This document shows positions 31,839 through 39,806 of a stretch of DNA of 40,765 nucleotides, piece after piece (the first letter of the stretch is position 1; the number at the start of each line of letters is the position of its first letter). Under the pieces are notes generated by a model, which made no database searches, was not told the DNA's origin, and worked only from the letters and a program-made list of their open reading frames with translations. The translations under genes and the position numbers were made by a program. The stretch is from Cellulomonas cellasea. Lineage in GTDB: Bacteria > Actinomycetota > Actinomycetes > Actinomycetales > Cellulomonadaceae. Location of the stretch: positions 1 through 40,765 of the forward strand of contig NZ_BJLR01000027.1 in assembly GCF_006538745.1 (NCBI RefSeq). The letters are read 5' to 3'.

Positions 31839-34106
31839 TCAGCCGACCGCCGCGACCGCGAGGTCCGGGTGGTCGCTGAACAGCCCGTCCATGCCCGCGT
31901 CGACGAACGCCCGGATCTCGCTCGCGAGGTCGCCGTAGGCGGCGGGGTCGGCGCTGCTGCGCAGGTCGGCCGGCAGGAACTGGTTCTCCGCCCGGAACGT
32001 CCAGCCGTGCACGACGAGGCCCGCACGGTGCGCGTCGTCGATCACCCGTGTCGGCTGTCCCAGGGTGCCGTCCGTGTCGCGGGGGATCATCACGTCCTTG
32101 CACAGGCCGACGCCGTCGGCGTACCGCGCGATCTCACGCAGCCCCGTGCGGGTCACCAGGTCGGCGTACGTGCGCGGGTCGCCCGCCGCCACGAGGTCGT
32201 ACGGCGCGCCCGAGCAGTTGACGAGCTGCGCGAGGCGCACGCCGGTCATGCGGTCGAGCTCGCGCAGGTTGCCCGTCTCGAAGCTCTGCACGATGACCGG
32301 GGCGCGGCGCCCGTCGAGGCGGGCCGCCTTCAGCTCCGCGACGAGCGGCTCCTCGAGCGACAGCCCGATCGAGTCGAAGTACGTCGGGTGCTTGGTCTCC
32401 GGGTACACGCCGACCGGCTGCCCGTCGCACGTCGTGGACCGGCGGGCGAGGTCGAGGACCTCGTCGAGCGTCGGGATCTCGTAGAGGCCGTCGAACGCCG
32501 TGTTGGCCGGGCGCGTCGCCGGGATGCGCTCCTTGGCGCGCAGCGTCCGCAGCTCGGCGAGCGTGAAGTCCTCGGTGAACCACCCGGTGATCGCCGCGCC
32601 GTCGATGGTCTTGGTGACGCGGCGGTCCGCGAACTCCGGGCGGGTCGCGACGTCCGTCGTCCCGCCGATCTCGTTCTCGTGCCGGGCGACGAGCACGCCG
32701 TCCTTCGTCGAGACCAGGTCGGGCTCGATGTAGTCCGCGCACTGCAGGATCGCGGTCTCGTAGGCGGCGAGCGTGTGCTCGGGCCGGTAGCCCGACGCGC
32801 CGCGGTGCCCGACGACGGTGATCTCACCGGGCTGCTCGGGGCGGGCTCGGCGCAGCTCGACGAGCGCGACCTCGGTGTCGTCGGGCGTCCCCGGCACGCG
32901 CGCGGCGTTGCCCGGGTAGTTGTTGTCGTTGGCGATCAGGAGCCGCCCGTCCGCGAGGCGCACGACCGTCTCGAACGACTGCACCGGGAACGCGAACGGG
33001 TCGCCCGTGCCGTAGCCGTCGCCGGCGCCGATGCCGTCGGGGTTGGCGATCTTCAGCGCGTCGAGCACGAGGGTCTTCTCGAGGTAGCCGTCGCGCTCGC
33101 GGTGCCGCAGGTCGATGCCGTACACGCGCTTGGTGACCGACGCCGGGCCGTCGAAGTTGTCCCGCTCGACGACGAGCAGCTCGTGGCGGCTCGTCATGAA
33201 CGCGTCGCCCACGACGTTCGCGGCGCGGTCGGTCTGGTACGCCCACGTGCGGCCGGTGTACTCCCCCGTCCGGGTGTCGAGCTGGTAGACCGTGCGGCGG
33301 CGCTGGTCGGGGTCGTCGACGAACGCGCCCTCGGTGATCGGGTAGAGGTACTTGCCGTCCGGGGAGCCCGCGAGCGCCTCGAAGCCGTTGCTGGCCCGCA
33401 GCCGCGCGGTCTCGCCGGGCGCGAGGTAGGGGTTCTGCGGCGACTTCGCGTCCGGGAGCGGGACGGGCGGCGCGAGCAGGGCGCCGCCCGAGTCCACGTG
33501 CAGGACGAACGGGCCGAACTCCTCGCCGATCCAGAACGTCCCGTCGGGCGCGCGCACGATCGACTCGACGTCGAAGTCGGCGCCCGTGAGCAGCCGGTCC
33601 GGCGTCGCGTCGTTGACGATCGGGAAGTCGACGTGGCGGTGCGGGTCGCTCAGCGACAGGTGCTCGCCGAGCTCGAGGGCGCCGGGGCCGCCGTCCGCGG
33701 TCTGCCACTGCGGGGTGACCCGGTACACGCGCAGGAGGAAGTCCGCGGAGTTCGCCTTGGTGCCGAAGCCGTTGTCGGGCAGCGCCCAGAAGGTGCCGTC
33801 GCCCGCGTCGACCATGCCGGAGAAGCCGGGCACGACCTGCCCGGGGAACGGGCCCTGCCGGCCGTTGGCGGGCGTCGCGAGCGCACCCGAGGGCGGGCCG
33901 TCCGCGAGGACGTCGGCCGAGAGGGTCGCGCGCGCGACGAGCGTGGGCGTCGTGGTCGACCGGCGGTCACCGCGCTCGGTGCTCGCCGCTGCCGACCGCT
34001 CGTCGAACGTCTCGGGCGTGGCTGCCGCCGTGGGGGCGAGCAGGGTCGCCGCCAGGGTGAGGGTCAGGGGCACCGCGAGGAGAGGGAGGGCTGCTCTGCG
34101 TCTCAT
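31839..34106 (-). CDS. Secreted phytase-like esterase/glycerophosphodiester phosphodiesterase fusion
   Basis: A 755-residue exported protein. The signal peptide is MRRRAALPLLAVPLTLTLAA and following, ending near PTAAA. Residues about 45-420 are a phytase-like esterase domain (FSGMVDAGDGTFWALPDNGFG, GADFDVESIVRAPDGTFWIGEEFGPF). About 430-755 is a GDPD barrel with catalytic residues in VGHRGASGYRPEHT, IEPDLVSTKDG and ARHE. It would release glycerol-3-phosphate or phosphate from phosphodiesters outside the cell. ATG 34106 is chosen because the signal peptide begins there; the frame is open further upstream. A PHO-like box lies 52-73 bp upstream, suggesting phosphate-starvation control. Confidence 0.92.
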   Translation of the reverse strand: MRRRAALPLLAVPLTLTLAATLLAPTAAATPETFDERSAAASTERGDRRSTTTPTLVARATLSADVLADGPPSGALATPANGRQGPFPGQVVPGFSGMVDAGDGTFWALPDNGFGTKANSADFLLRVYRVTPQWQTADGGPGALELGEHLSLSDPHRHVDFPIVNDATPDRLLTGADFDVESIVRAPDGTFWIGEEFGPFVLHVDSGGALLAPPVPLPDAKSPQNPYLAPGETARLRASNGFEALAGSPDGKYLYPITEGAFVDDPDQRRRTVYQLDTRTGEYTGRTWAYQTDRAANVVGDAFMTSRHELLVVERDNFDGPASVTKRVYGIDLRHRERDGYLEKTLVLDALKIANPDGIGAGDGYGTGDPFAFPVQSFETVVRLADGRLLIANDNNYPGNAARVPGTPDDTEVALVELRRARPEQPGEITVVGHRGASGYRPEHTLAAYETAILQCADYIEPDLVSTKDGVLVARHENEIGGTTDVATRPEFADRRVTKTIDGAAITGWFTEDFTLAELRTLRAKERIPATRPANTAFDGLYEIPTLDEVLDLARRSTTCDGQPVGVYPETKHPTYFDSIGLSLEEPLVAELKAARLDGRRAPVIVQSFETGNLRELDRMTGVRLAQLVNCSGAPYDLVAAGDPRTYADLVTRTGLREIARYADGVGLCKDVMIPRDTDGTLGQPTRVIDDAHRAGLVVHGWTFRAENQFLPADLRSSADPAAYGDLASEIRAFVDAGMDGLFSDHPDLAVAAVG

Positions 34107-34157
34107 GCTCCCGATGGAACTGCCGATCGCCGACGCGTGCCACAACGCACGGCATGG

Positions 34158-34179
34158 TCGCGGTGACGATCGGGTGAAC
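34158..34179 (-). promoter_or_regulatory. PHO-like box (two 11-bp direct repeat units)
   Basis: On the minus strand GTTCACCCGAT is directly followed by CGTCACCGCGA. The PhoP box of actinobacteria consists of 11-bp repeat units with GTTCACC at their start; the first unit is perfect and the second keeps TCACC. No third unit follows. The position, 52 bp before the start, and the phosphodiesterase product both fit. Confidence 0.55.
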
Positions 34180-34229
34180 CGGCACCTTCGGGCAGCCTCG
34201 ACCCCGGGTCCGGGCCGCCCCCGGGGCCT

Positions 34230-34249
34230 CCGGGACGCGCGCGTCCCGG
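34230..34249. promoter_or_regulatory. 20-bp perfect palindrome before the CYTH-CHAD gene
   Basis: CCGGGACGCG followed by its exact reverse complement, no spacer. It ends 8 bp before the TAGAAC -10-like element, so it overlaps the -35 region and may be an operator. As it is GC-rich it could also be part of a hairpin. Confidence 0.45.
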
Positions 34250-34257
34250 GACGGGGG

Positions 34258-34263
34258 TAGAAC
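34258..34263 (+). promoter_or_regulatory. -10-like TAGAAC, leaderless arrangement
   Basis: TAGAAC is followed by exactly 6 bp and ATG 34270, with no ribosome binding site; the same geometry is seen at 1890, 13141, 14100 and 18422. Confidence 0.45.
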
Positions 34264-34269
34264 GGGCTG

Positions 34270-36069
34270 ATGGCCGAGGTGCACCGCGAGCTCGAGACCA
34301 CCTACGCCGTGGACGGCGACGCGGTGCTCCCGGACCTCGTGGGGGCGCTGCCGCGCGGGCACACGGTCACCGTCGCGACGCACCGCCTGCGCGCGACCTA
34401 CGTGGACACGGCGGACCTGCGGCTCGCGCGCGCGGGGCTCACCCTGCGCCGCCGGACCGGGGGCACGGACGCCGGGTGGCACCTCAAGGTCCCCGAGGCG
34501 CCGAACACCCGCTCCGAGCTGCGCCTGCCGCTCGGGCGCGCGGCGGACCGGGTCCCCCGCGAGCTCGAGCGGCTCGTGCGCGGGCGGACCCGCGGCGTGC
34601 CGCTCGTCCCGGTCGCGCGCATCACGACCCGGCGCACGGTGCACCGGGTCGCGGACGCGGACGGCACGGTGCTCGTCGAGGTCGCCGACGACCGCGTCGA
34701 GGGCGCACGCCTCGCGGGCGACGCGAGCGACGCCGGGGTCCGGCCCGACGCGACGACGCAGTGGCGCGAGGTCGAGGTCGAGGTCGTGGACGGCGGTCCG
34801 GCGGACCTCGCCGCGGTCGACACGCTGCTCACCGCAGCTGGGCTCCGCGCCGTCCCGGACGCCTCGAAGCTCCGGCGCGTCCTCGACGTCGCGGTCGACG
34901 ACGCCGGGCCGACGCCGCCGCGCACGTTCCGCCGCTCGGCCACGAGCGGCGAGGTCGTGCTCGCCCACGTCCGCGCGCAGGTCGAGACGATGGCGGCGCA
35001 GGACCTCCCGGTGCGCCTCGGGTCGCCGGGCAGCGTCCACGCGATGCGGGTCGCCACGCGCCGCCTGCGCAGCGCGCTCACGAGCTTCGGGCCGCTCTTC
35101 CTCGACGACGCCGTGGCACCGCTGCGGGCGGACCTGCGCGAGCTCGCCCGCGCGCTGGGGGCGGCGCGCGACGCGGAGGTGCTGGCCGAGCGGATCACGG
35201 CCGATCTCGCCGACGACCGTCGCGGGTGGGCGGCGGGGGCACCGACGGCCACGGACAGCGGCGACGCCGGCGCCGACGGGGGCACCGGAGCCGGCGCGGC
35301 CGCGGACCGCGGCTCCAGCACCGGCGTGGAGCCGCTCGGCGACGCCCCCGGGGACGGTGCGCGTGGTCCCGACGCCGGCCCCGTGGAGGCGCAGCGCTGG
35401 GTGACCGCCGCGCTCGACGCGGAATGGCGCGACGCGCGTGCCCGTGCGCTCGCCGAGCTCGACGGCGACCGGTACGCCGCCCTGCTCGTCGCCCTCGACG
35501 CGTTCCTCGCGGCGCCGCCGCTGCGCCACCGTGGGTCGCGGCGCGCCCGGACGGTGCTCCCCCGGCTCGTGGAGCGCACGTGGCAGAAGGCCGAGGCCGC
35601 CGTCCGGCGCGCCGAGGCGGTCGGCGCCCGGGACGCCGCCGGGACCGGGGACGCAGGCAGGCCCGCGGACGCAGCCGGGCGCGCGGACGCAGCCGGGCGC
35701 GGGGAGGCGGCCGGGCGCGAGGCGGCCGCATCCGGGGACGCGCGCGACGTGCTGCTGCACGAGGCGCGCAAGGCGGCCAAGCGCTCGCGCTACGCCGCCG
35801 AGGCGGTCGACGGCGCGCTCGGCGGCGGCGCGCACGCGTACGCCGCGGCGATGGAGGCGCTCCAGGAGAGCCTCGGGGCGCACCACGACACGGTCGAGTC
35901 CCGTCGCCGCCTGCACGAGCTCGCCGCCCTCGCCCCCAGCACCGGCACCGCCTTCGCGCTCGGGCGCCTGCACGCGCACGAGGAGGTGCGCGCGGCCGAG
36001 GCCCTGAGCGCGTTCCGGTCCGCGTGGCAGCGGGCCCGCAAGCCGGCGCTGCGCCGCTGGCTGCGCTGA
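34270..36069 (+). CDS. CYTH and CHAD domain protein
   Basis: A 599-residue cytoplasmic protein. The N-terminal CYTH domain (1-215) belongs to the triphosphate tunnel metalloenzymes, with RLRATYVDTADLRLARAGLTLRRR and GWHLKVP. Its EXEXK motif reads ELETT (E7 to T11), so the Lys is lost. The C-terminal CHAD domain (about 225-595) has HAMRVATRRLRSALTSFGPLF and HEARKAAKRSRYAAEAV, a histidine-rich helical fold that binds polyphosphate in studied members. Two low-complexity insertions interrupt CHAD (about 320-365 and 455-490); the second has 6-residue repeats. Likely role: polyphosphate binding or triphosphate hydrolysis. It is divergent from the PHO-like-box gene. Confidence 0.9.
   Translation: MAEVHRELETTYAVDGDAVLPDLVGALPRGHTVTVATHRLRATYVDTADLRLARAGLTLRRRTGGTDAGWHLKVPEAPNTRSELRLPLGRAADRVPRELERLVRGRTRGVPLVPVARITTRRTVHRVADADGTVLVEVADDRVEGARLAGDASDAGVRPDATTQWREVEVEVVDGGPADLAAVDTLLTAAGLRAVPDASKLRRVLDVAVDDAGPTPPRTFRRSATSGEVVLAHVRAQVETMAAQDLPVRLGSPGSVHAMRVATRRLRSALTSFGPLFLDDAVAPLRADLRELARALGAARDAEVLAERITADLADDRRGWAAGAPTATDSGDAGADGGTGAGAAADRGSSTGVEPLGDAPGDGARGPDAGPVEAQRWVTAALDAEWRDARARALAELDGDRYAALLVALDAFLAAPPLRHRGSRRARTVLPRLVERTWQKAEAAVRRAEAVGARDAAGTGDAGRPADAAGRADAAGRGEAAGREAAASGDARDVLLHEARKAAKRSRYAAEAVDGALGGGAHAYAAAMEALQESLGAHHDTVESRRRLHELAALAPSTGTAFALGRLHAHEEVRAAEALSAFRSAWQRARKPALRRWLR
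35665..35718 (+). repeat. 18-bp in-frame tandem repeat within the CHAD region
   Basis: Two identical copies of an 18-bp unit (35665-35682 and 35683-35700) and a diverged third (35701-35718). They encode ADAAGR-like hexapeptides inside the second low-complexity insertion of the CHAD domain. Confidence 0.75.
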
Positions 36070-36087
36070 GCCCGCGCCGCGCCGCGG

Positions 36088-36462
36088 TCAGTCGAGCCCT
36101 GCGCCGTCCTCGCCCGCCGCCGCGCCCTCGTCCGCCGCCGCGAGCTGCGCGTCGAGGTCGAACACGCACTCGAGCACGACGAAGCCCTCGTCGGGCGGCC
36201 CGTCCGACCCGAACAGCTCCGCCATCTGCGCCTGCCAGCGCGCGTTGACCTCGCGCGCCGCCATCGCCTCCCGGGCGGCGTCGAAGTCGTCCACGTCGAC
36301 GACCCCGACGAGCAGCCCGTCCGGGGCGAGGTGCAGCGTGTAGTCGCGCCACCCGGTCTCGCGCAGCGCCGCCAGCATCTCCGGCCACACCGCGGCGTGC
36401 CGCTCGCGGTAGGCGTCGACCCGGTCGGGGCGGATCCGGGACAGGAAGCAGACGCGGGCCAT
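36088..36462 (-). CDS. L-rhamnose mutarotase
   Basis: A 124-residue protein of the RhaM family, which interconverts the anomers of L-rhamnose. Typical features are RIRPDRVDAYRERHAAVWPEMLAALRETGWRDYTLHL with conserved His and Tyr, DFDAAREAM, and RWQAQMAELF. The tail is acidic. The ATG at 36462 has CGGAGG 4 bp upstream, a good independent translation start. Remarkably, the frame is continuous with the GH3 gene upstream, so it could also be the C-terminal domain of a fusion. It is convergent with the CYTH-CHAD gene, which ends 18 bp away. Confidence 0.85.
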   Translation of the reverse strand: MARVCFLSRIRPDRVDAYRERHAAVWPEMLAALRETGWRDYTLHLAPDGLLVGVVDVDDFDAAREAMAAREVNARWQAQMAELFGSDGPPDEGFVVLECVFDLDAQLAAADEGAAAGEDGAGLD

Positions 36463-38784
36463 GGGACCTCCGGGGCGACGGGTGGGCGGGGCGCGTGGGC
36501 GTGCGGGTGCGGGGCGACCCGCACGCCGAGGATGCCTCCCCCGGCACCGTGCCGTCACGCACGAGCGGCCCACCCACACGTCCACGGCCCCGGGCTCGAC
36601 GACGCGGCGCAGGCTGCGGTCGCTGAACGCGAGCCGGGTCGCCGGCACGGCCAGGTGCACCGTGGCCTGCTCGCCCGGCGCGAGCTCGACACGCGCGTAC
36701 GCGAGGAGCTGGGCGACGGGCCGCGTGACCGAGCCGACGACGTCATGCCCGTACAGCTGGACGACCTCGGCGCCCGCGCGGTCGCCGTCGTTGCGCACGT
36801 CGACCGCGACGTGGATCGTGCCGTCCGTGGGGACCTCGGACTCGCGCAGCACGAGACCCGGGTAGGAGAACGTCGTGTAGCCGAGCCCGTGGCCGAACGG
36901 CAGCACCGGCGCCGTCGCGACGCTGCTGACCGACGACGCACCCCCGAGCGGCGGGTGCAGGTAAGAGTACGGCTGCGTGCCCGCGGAGTTCGGCAGGCTC
37001 ACGGGCAGCCGGCCCGAGGGGTTGACCCGCCCCGAGAGCACCCCCGCGATCGCGGACGCGCCCTCCTCGCCCGGGAAGAACGCCTGCACGACGGCGGCGC
37101 AGCCCTCGACGGCCCACCCGATCGCGTACGGGCGCCCGGTGAGCAGCACGAGCACGACCGGCGTCCCCGTCGCGACGACGGCCTCGACGAGCTCGCGCTG
37201 GACGCCGGGCAGCTCGAGGCTGTCGCGGTCGCAGCCCTCGCCGACCGTCCCCCGTCCGAACAGGCCCGCCTGGTCACCGACGACCACGACCGCGACGTCG
37301 GCCCCACGGGCGGCGTCGACCGCGGCCGCGATGCCGTCGCGCACGTCGTCGTCGACCTCGCAGCCGCGCGCGTACGTGACCTCGGCGCCGGCCAGCTCGC
37401 CGCGCAGCGCGCCGAGCACCGTCGCGACGTCGATGCCGAGCTCGGTCCCCGGGTGCTGCGGCAGCACGTGGTTGACGAACGAGTAGCACCCGAACAGCGC
37501 CTCCGGGCGGTCCGCGTTGGGCCCGACGACCGCCACGCGGGCCGGCTCGCGCAGCGGCAGGACGCCGTCGTTGGTGAGCAGCACGACCGACTCCTCGGCG
37601 AGCCGCGCGGCGAGCGCCCGGTGCTCGGCCGGGTCGAGGTCGATCCGGGTCCGCGGGGGCTCCGCGCCGAAGTCGGCGTCGAGCAGCCCTAGGTCCTCCT
37701 TCTGCGTGAGCACCCGCAGCACCGCGAGGTCCACGAGGCCCGACGACACCTCGCCGCACTCGACCGCCGCGGCGAGGGGCTCGAGGAACGCGTTGCCCGT
37801 CGGGAGCTCGATGTCGACGCCGGCCTCGAGCGCCTGGCGCGCGGCGTCGGCGAGGTCGGACGCGACGGCGTGCAGGGTGTGCAGGAACGCGACCCCGAAG
37901 TAGTCGGCGACGACCGTGCCGTCGAAGCCCCACTGCTCGCGCAGCAGCGCCGTCAGCAGCGTGCGGTCGGCCGCCGCGGGCACGCCGTCGACCTCCGCGT
38001 ACGAGTGCATGACCGAGCGGGCGCCGCCGTCGAGCACGGCCATCTCGAACGGCGGGAGCAGCAGGTCCGCGAGCTCGCGCGGCCCGGCGTGGACCGGCGC
38101 GAGGTTGCGCCCGGCGCGCGAGGACGAGTACCCGACGAAGTGCTTGAGCGTCGCGATGATGCCGGCGCTCTGCAGCCCGCGCACGTACGCCGTGCCGATC
38201 GTGCCGACGACGTACGGGTCCTCGCTGATGCACTCGTCGACCCGGCCCCAGCGCGGGTCCTGGATGACGTCGAGCACCGGCGCGAGCCCCTGGTGCACCC
38301 CGAGGTCCGCCATGCTCGTGCCGATCGCGGCGCCCATGCGCTCGACGAGCTCGGCGTCGAAGCTGGCGCCCCATGCGAGCGGCGTCGGGAAGGTCGTGGC
38401 GCGCCACGCAGCGAGCCCCGTGAGGCACTCCTCGTGCGCGATCGCCGGGATGCCGAGACGGGTGTTCGCGACGAGCCAGCGCTGGGCGTCGCGCAGCGCG
38501 CGCCTGCCGGCCTCCGGCTCGACCGGACGGGTGCCGAACATCCGGGTCAGGTGGCCGAGCCCCTCGCCGGCGAACTCCTCGAACGGCGGCGCCTGCTCCC
38601 CGATCATCGCGTCCTGGAGCGGAGCGACGACCTCGCCGTCCGCGCCGGCGCCGACCCACAGCCCGACGAGCTGGGCGAGCTTCTCGCGCAGCGTCATCTG
38701 CTGCAGGAGGGCGACGACCCGGTCGCTCCAGGGGCCGTCGGTGGTGCGGTCCGGGCGCACGACGCCCAGGTCGGTGTCTGTCAC
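36088..38784 (-). CDS. GH3 glycosidase, frame continuing into L-rhamnose mutarotase
   Basis: The GH3 part covers about residues 1-770. The (beta/alpha)8 domain has HEECLTGL, DPRWGRVDE, ATLKHFVGYSSSRAGRN and the nucleophile in VVADYFGV (D294). The second domain and the Fn3-like end (VRNDGDRAGAEVVQLYGHD) follow. No signal peptide, so it acts on imported oligosaccharides, such as beta-glucosides or beta-xylosides. After VDVWVGRS the usual Fn3-like strand is replaced by an Arg/Pro-rich stretch, and no stop codon occurs before the mutarotase, so the frame totals 898 residues. A genuine fusion, or loss of the GH3 end by a small deletion or frameshift, are both possible. The GTG at 38784 has GAGG upstream. 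Confidence 0.8.
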   Translation of the reverse strand: MTDTDLGVVRPDRTTDGPWSDRVVALLQQMTLREKLAQLVGLWVGAGADGEVVAPLQDAMIGEQAPPFEEFAGEGLGHLTRMFGTRPVEPEAGRRALRDAQRWLVANTRLGIPAIAHEECLTGLAAWRATTFPTPLAWGASFDAELVERMGAAIGTSMADLGVHQGLAPVLDVIQDPRWGRVDECISEDPYVVGTIGTAYVRGLQSAGIIATLKHFVGYSSSRAGRNLAPVHAGPRELADLLLPPFEMAVLDGGARSVMHSYAEVDGVPAAADRTLLTALLREQWGFDGTVVADYFGVAFLHTLHAVASDLADAARQALEAGVDIELPTGNAFLEPLAAAVECGEVSSGLVDLAVLRVLTQKEDLGLLDADFGAEPPRTRIDLDPAEHRALAARLAEESVVLLTNDGVLPLREPARVAVVGPNADRPEALFGCYSFVNHVLPQHPGTELGIDVATVLGALRGELAGAEVTYARGCEVDDDVRDGIAAAVDAARGADVAVVVVGDQAGLFGRGTVGEGCDRDSLELPGVQRELVEAVVATGTPVVLVLLTGRPYAIGWAVEGCAAVVQAFFPGEEGASAIAGVLSGRVNPSGRLPVSLPNSAGTQPYSYLHPPLGGASSVSSVATAPVLPFGHGLGYTTFSYPGLVLRESEVPTDGTIHVAVDVRNDGDRAGAEVVQLYGHDVVGSVTRPVAQLLAYARVELAPGEQATVHLAVPATRLAFSDRSLRRVVEPGAVDVWVGRSCVTARCRGRHPRRAGRPAPARPRAPPTRRPGGPMARVCFLSRIRPDRVDAYRERHAAVWPEMLAALRETGWRDYTLHLAPDGLLVGVVDVDDFDAAREAMAAREVNARWQAQMAELFGSDGPPDEGFVVLECVFDLDAQLAAADEGAAAGEDGAGLD

Positions 38785-38840
38785 GGTTCGTGTCCTCACT
38801 GGAGGAGCGCCCGGCGGCGGACGCACGCCGGGCGGCGGTC

Positions 38841-38881
38841 CCCCGGCCGGGCGCCCGTCCGTGACGGGCGCGCGGCCGGGG
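38841..38881. terminator. Strong hairpin between the permease and GH3 genes
   Basis: CCCCGGCCG, mismatch, GCGCCCGTC, loop CGT, GACGGGCGC, mismatch, CGGCCGGGG: 18 paired bases with a single G-G mismatch. It lies 32 bp after the permease stop and before the GH3 start, so it may terminate the transporter transcript or make GH3 expression lower than that of the transporter. Confidence 0.75.
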
Positions 38882-38912
38882 TCCGTGGTGGTCCGGTCCG
38901 GGCGGGCGGGCG

Positions 38913-39806
38913 TCAGCCCTTGACCGCGCCCTGCAGGCCGTTGACGATGCGCTTCTCCATCGCGAGGAAGAACACCAGCGCGGGGATCATCGCGAGCGAC
39001 GTGAACGCCAGCACGCCCGCGGTGTCCTGCGCGTGCTCGCTCGAGAAGCTCGCGACCCCGAGCGGCAGCGTCTGCGTCGTCGGGTCGCTCAGGATGAGCA
39101 GCGGAAGCAGGTACGCGTTCCAGGACGCGACGAACGCGAGCACCCCGACGGTCACGAGCCCGGGGCCCGAGAGCGGCAGGAGGATCCGCCAGAAGAACCC
39201 GACGCGCGACGTGCCGTCGATCATGGCCGCCTCCTCGAGCTCCTTGGGCAGCGCCATGAGGAACGGGCGCAGGATCACGATCGTCATCGGCAGCGCGAAG
39301 GCCGCCTGCGGGAGCGCGACGCCCCAGAACGTGTTGTTCAGGTTGAGGTCACGGATCATCAGGAACAGCGGGATGATCGCGACCGTCAGCGGGAACAGCA
39401 GGCCCATCGTGAAGACGGTCGTGAGCATCGCCCGGCCCCGGAACTGGTACCGCGCGAGCGGGTACGCCGCCATGACGCCGAACACCGCGACGATCACGGT
39501 CGTGATGAGCGAGATCACCGTCGAGTTGAACGCGTACCGCCAGAAGCTCGCGGACGTCAGCACGTTGACGTAGTTGCTGACGACCCACGGGTCCGGCAGG
39601 CCGACGGGCTCGGCGGCGAGCTGCGCGTTCGAGCGGAAGCCGCCGAGGATCGCGTACAGCACCGGTCCGAGCGTCGCCGCGACGACGACGAGCGCCGCCG
39701 CGTAGACGAGCGGGTTGCCGCCGGTGGCGGACGAGCCGCGCCGGCGACGCGGGGTCTCCAGCACAGCCGGCCGGCCCGGGGCGGGGGTCACGGCAGGGGC
39801 GCTCAT
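38913..39806 (-). CDS. Carbohydrate ABC transporter permease, CUT1 (MalG type)
   Basis: A 297-residue membrane protein with six predicted helices. The EAA loop that docks on the ATPase is visible (EEAAMIDGTSRVGFFWRILLP). The C-terminus has AMIPALVFFLAMEKRIVNGLQGAVKG, a typical end of MalG-type CUT1 permeases. The N-terminus is Pro/Ala/Arg-rich and cytoplasmic. Its ATG overlaps the upstream permease stop by 4 bp. It works with the MalF-type partner and a separate binding protein, probably encoded upstream of the window, to import an oligosaccharide whose hydrolysis the GH3 enzyme would complete. Confidence 0.93.
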   Translation of the reverse strand: MSAPAVTPAPGRPAVLETPRRRRGSSATGGNPLVYAAALVVVAATLGPVLYAILGGFRSNAQLAAEPVGLPDPWVVSNYVNVLTSASFWRYAFNSTVISLITTVIVAVFGVMAAYPLARYQFRGRAMLTTVFTMGLLFPLTVAIIPLFLMIRDLNLNNTFWGVALPQAAFALPMTIVILRPFLMALPKELEEAAMIDGTSRVGFFWRILLPLSGPGLVTVGVLAFVASWNAYLLPLLILSDPTTQTLPLGVASFSSEHAQDTAGVLAFTSLAMIPALVFFLAMEKRIVNGLQGAVKG

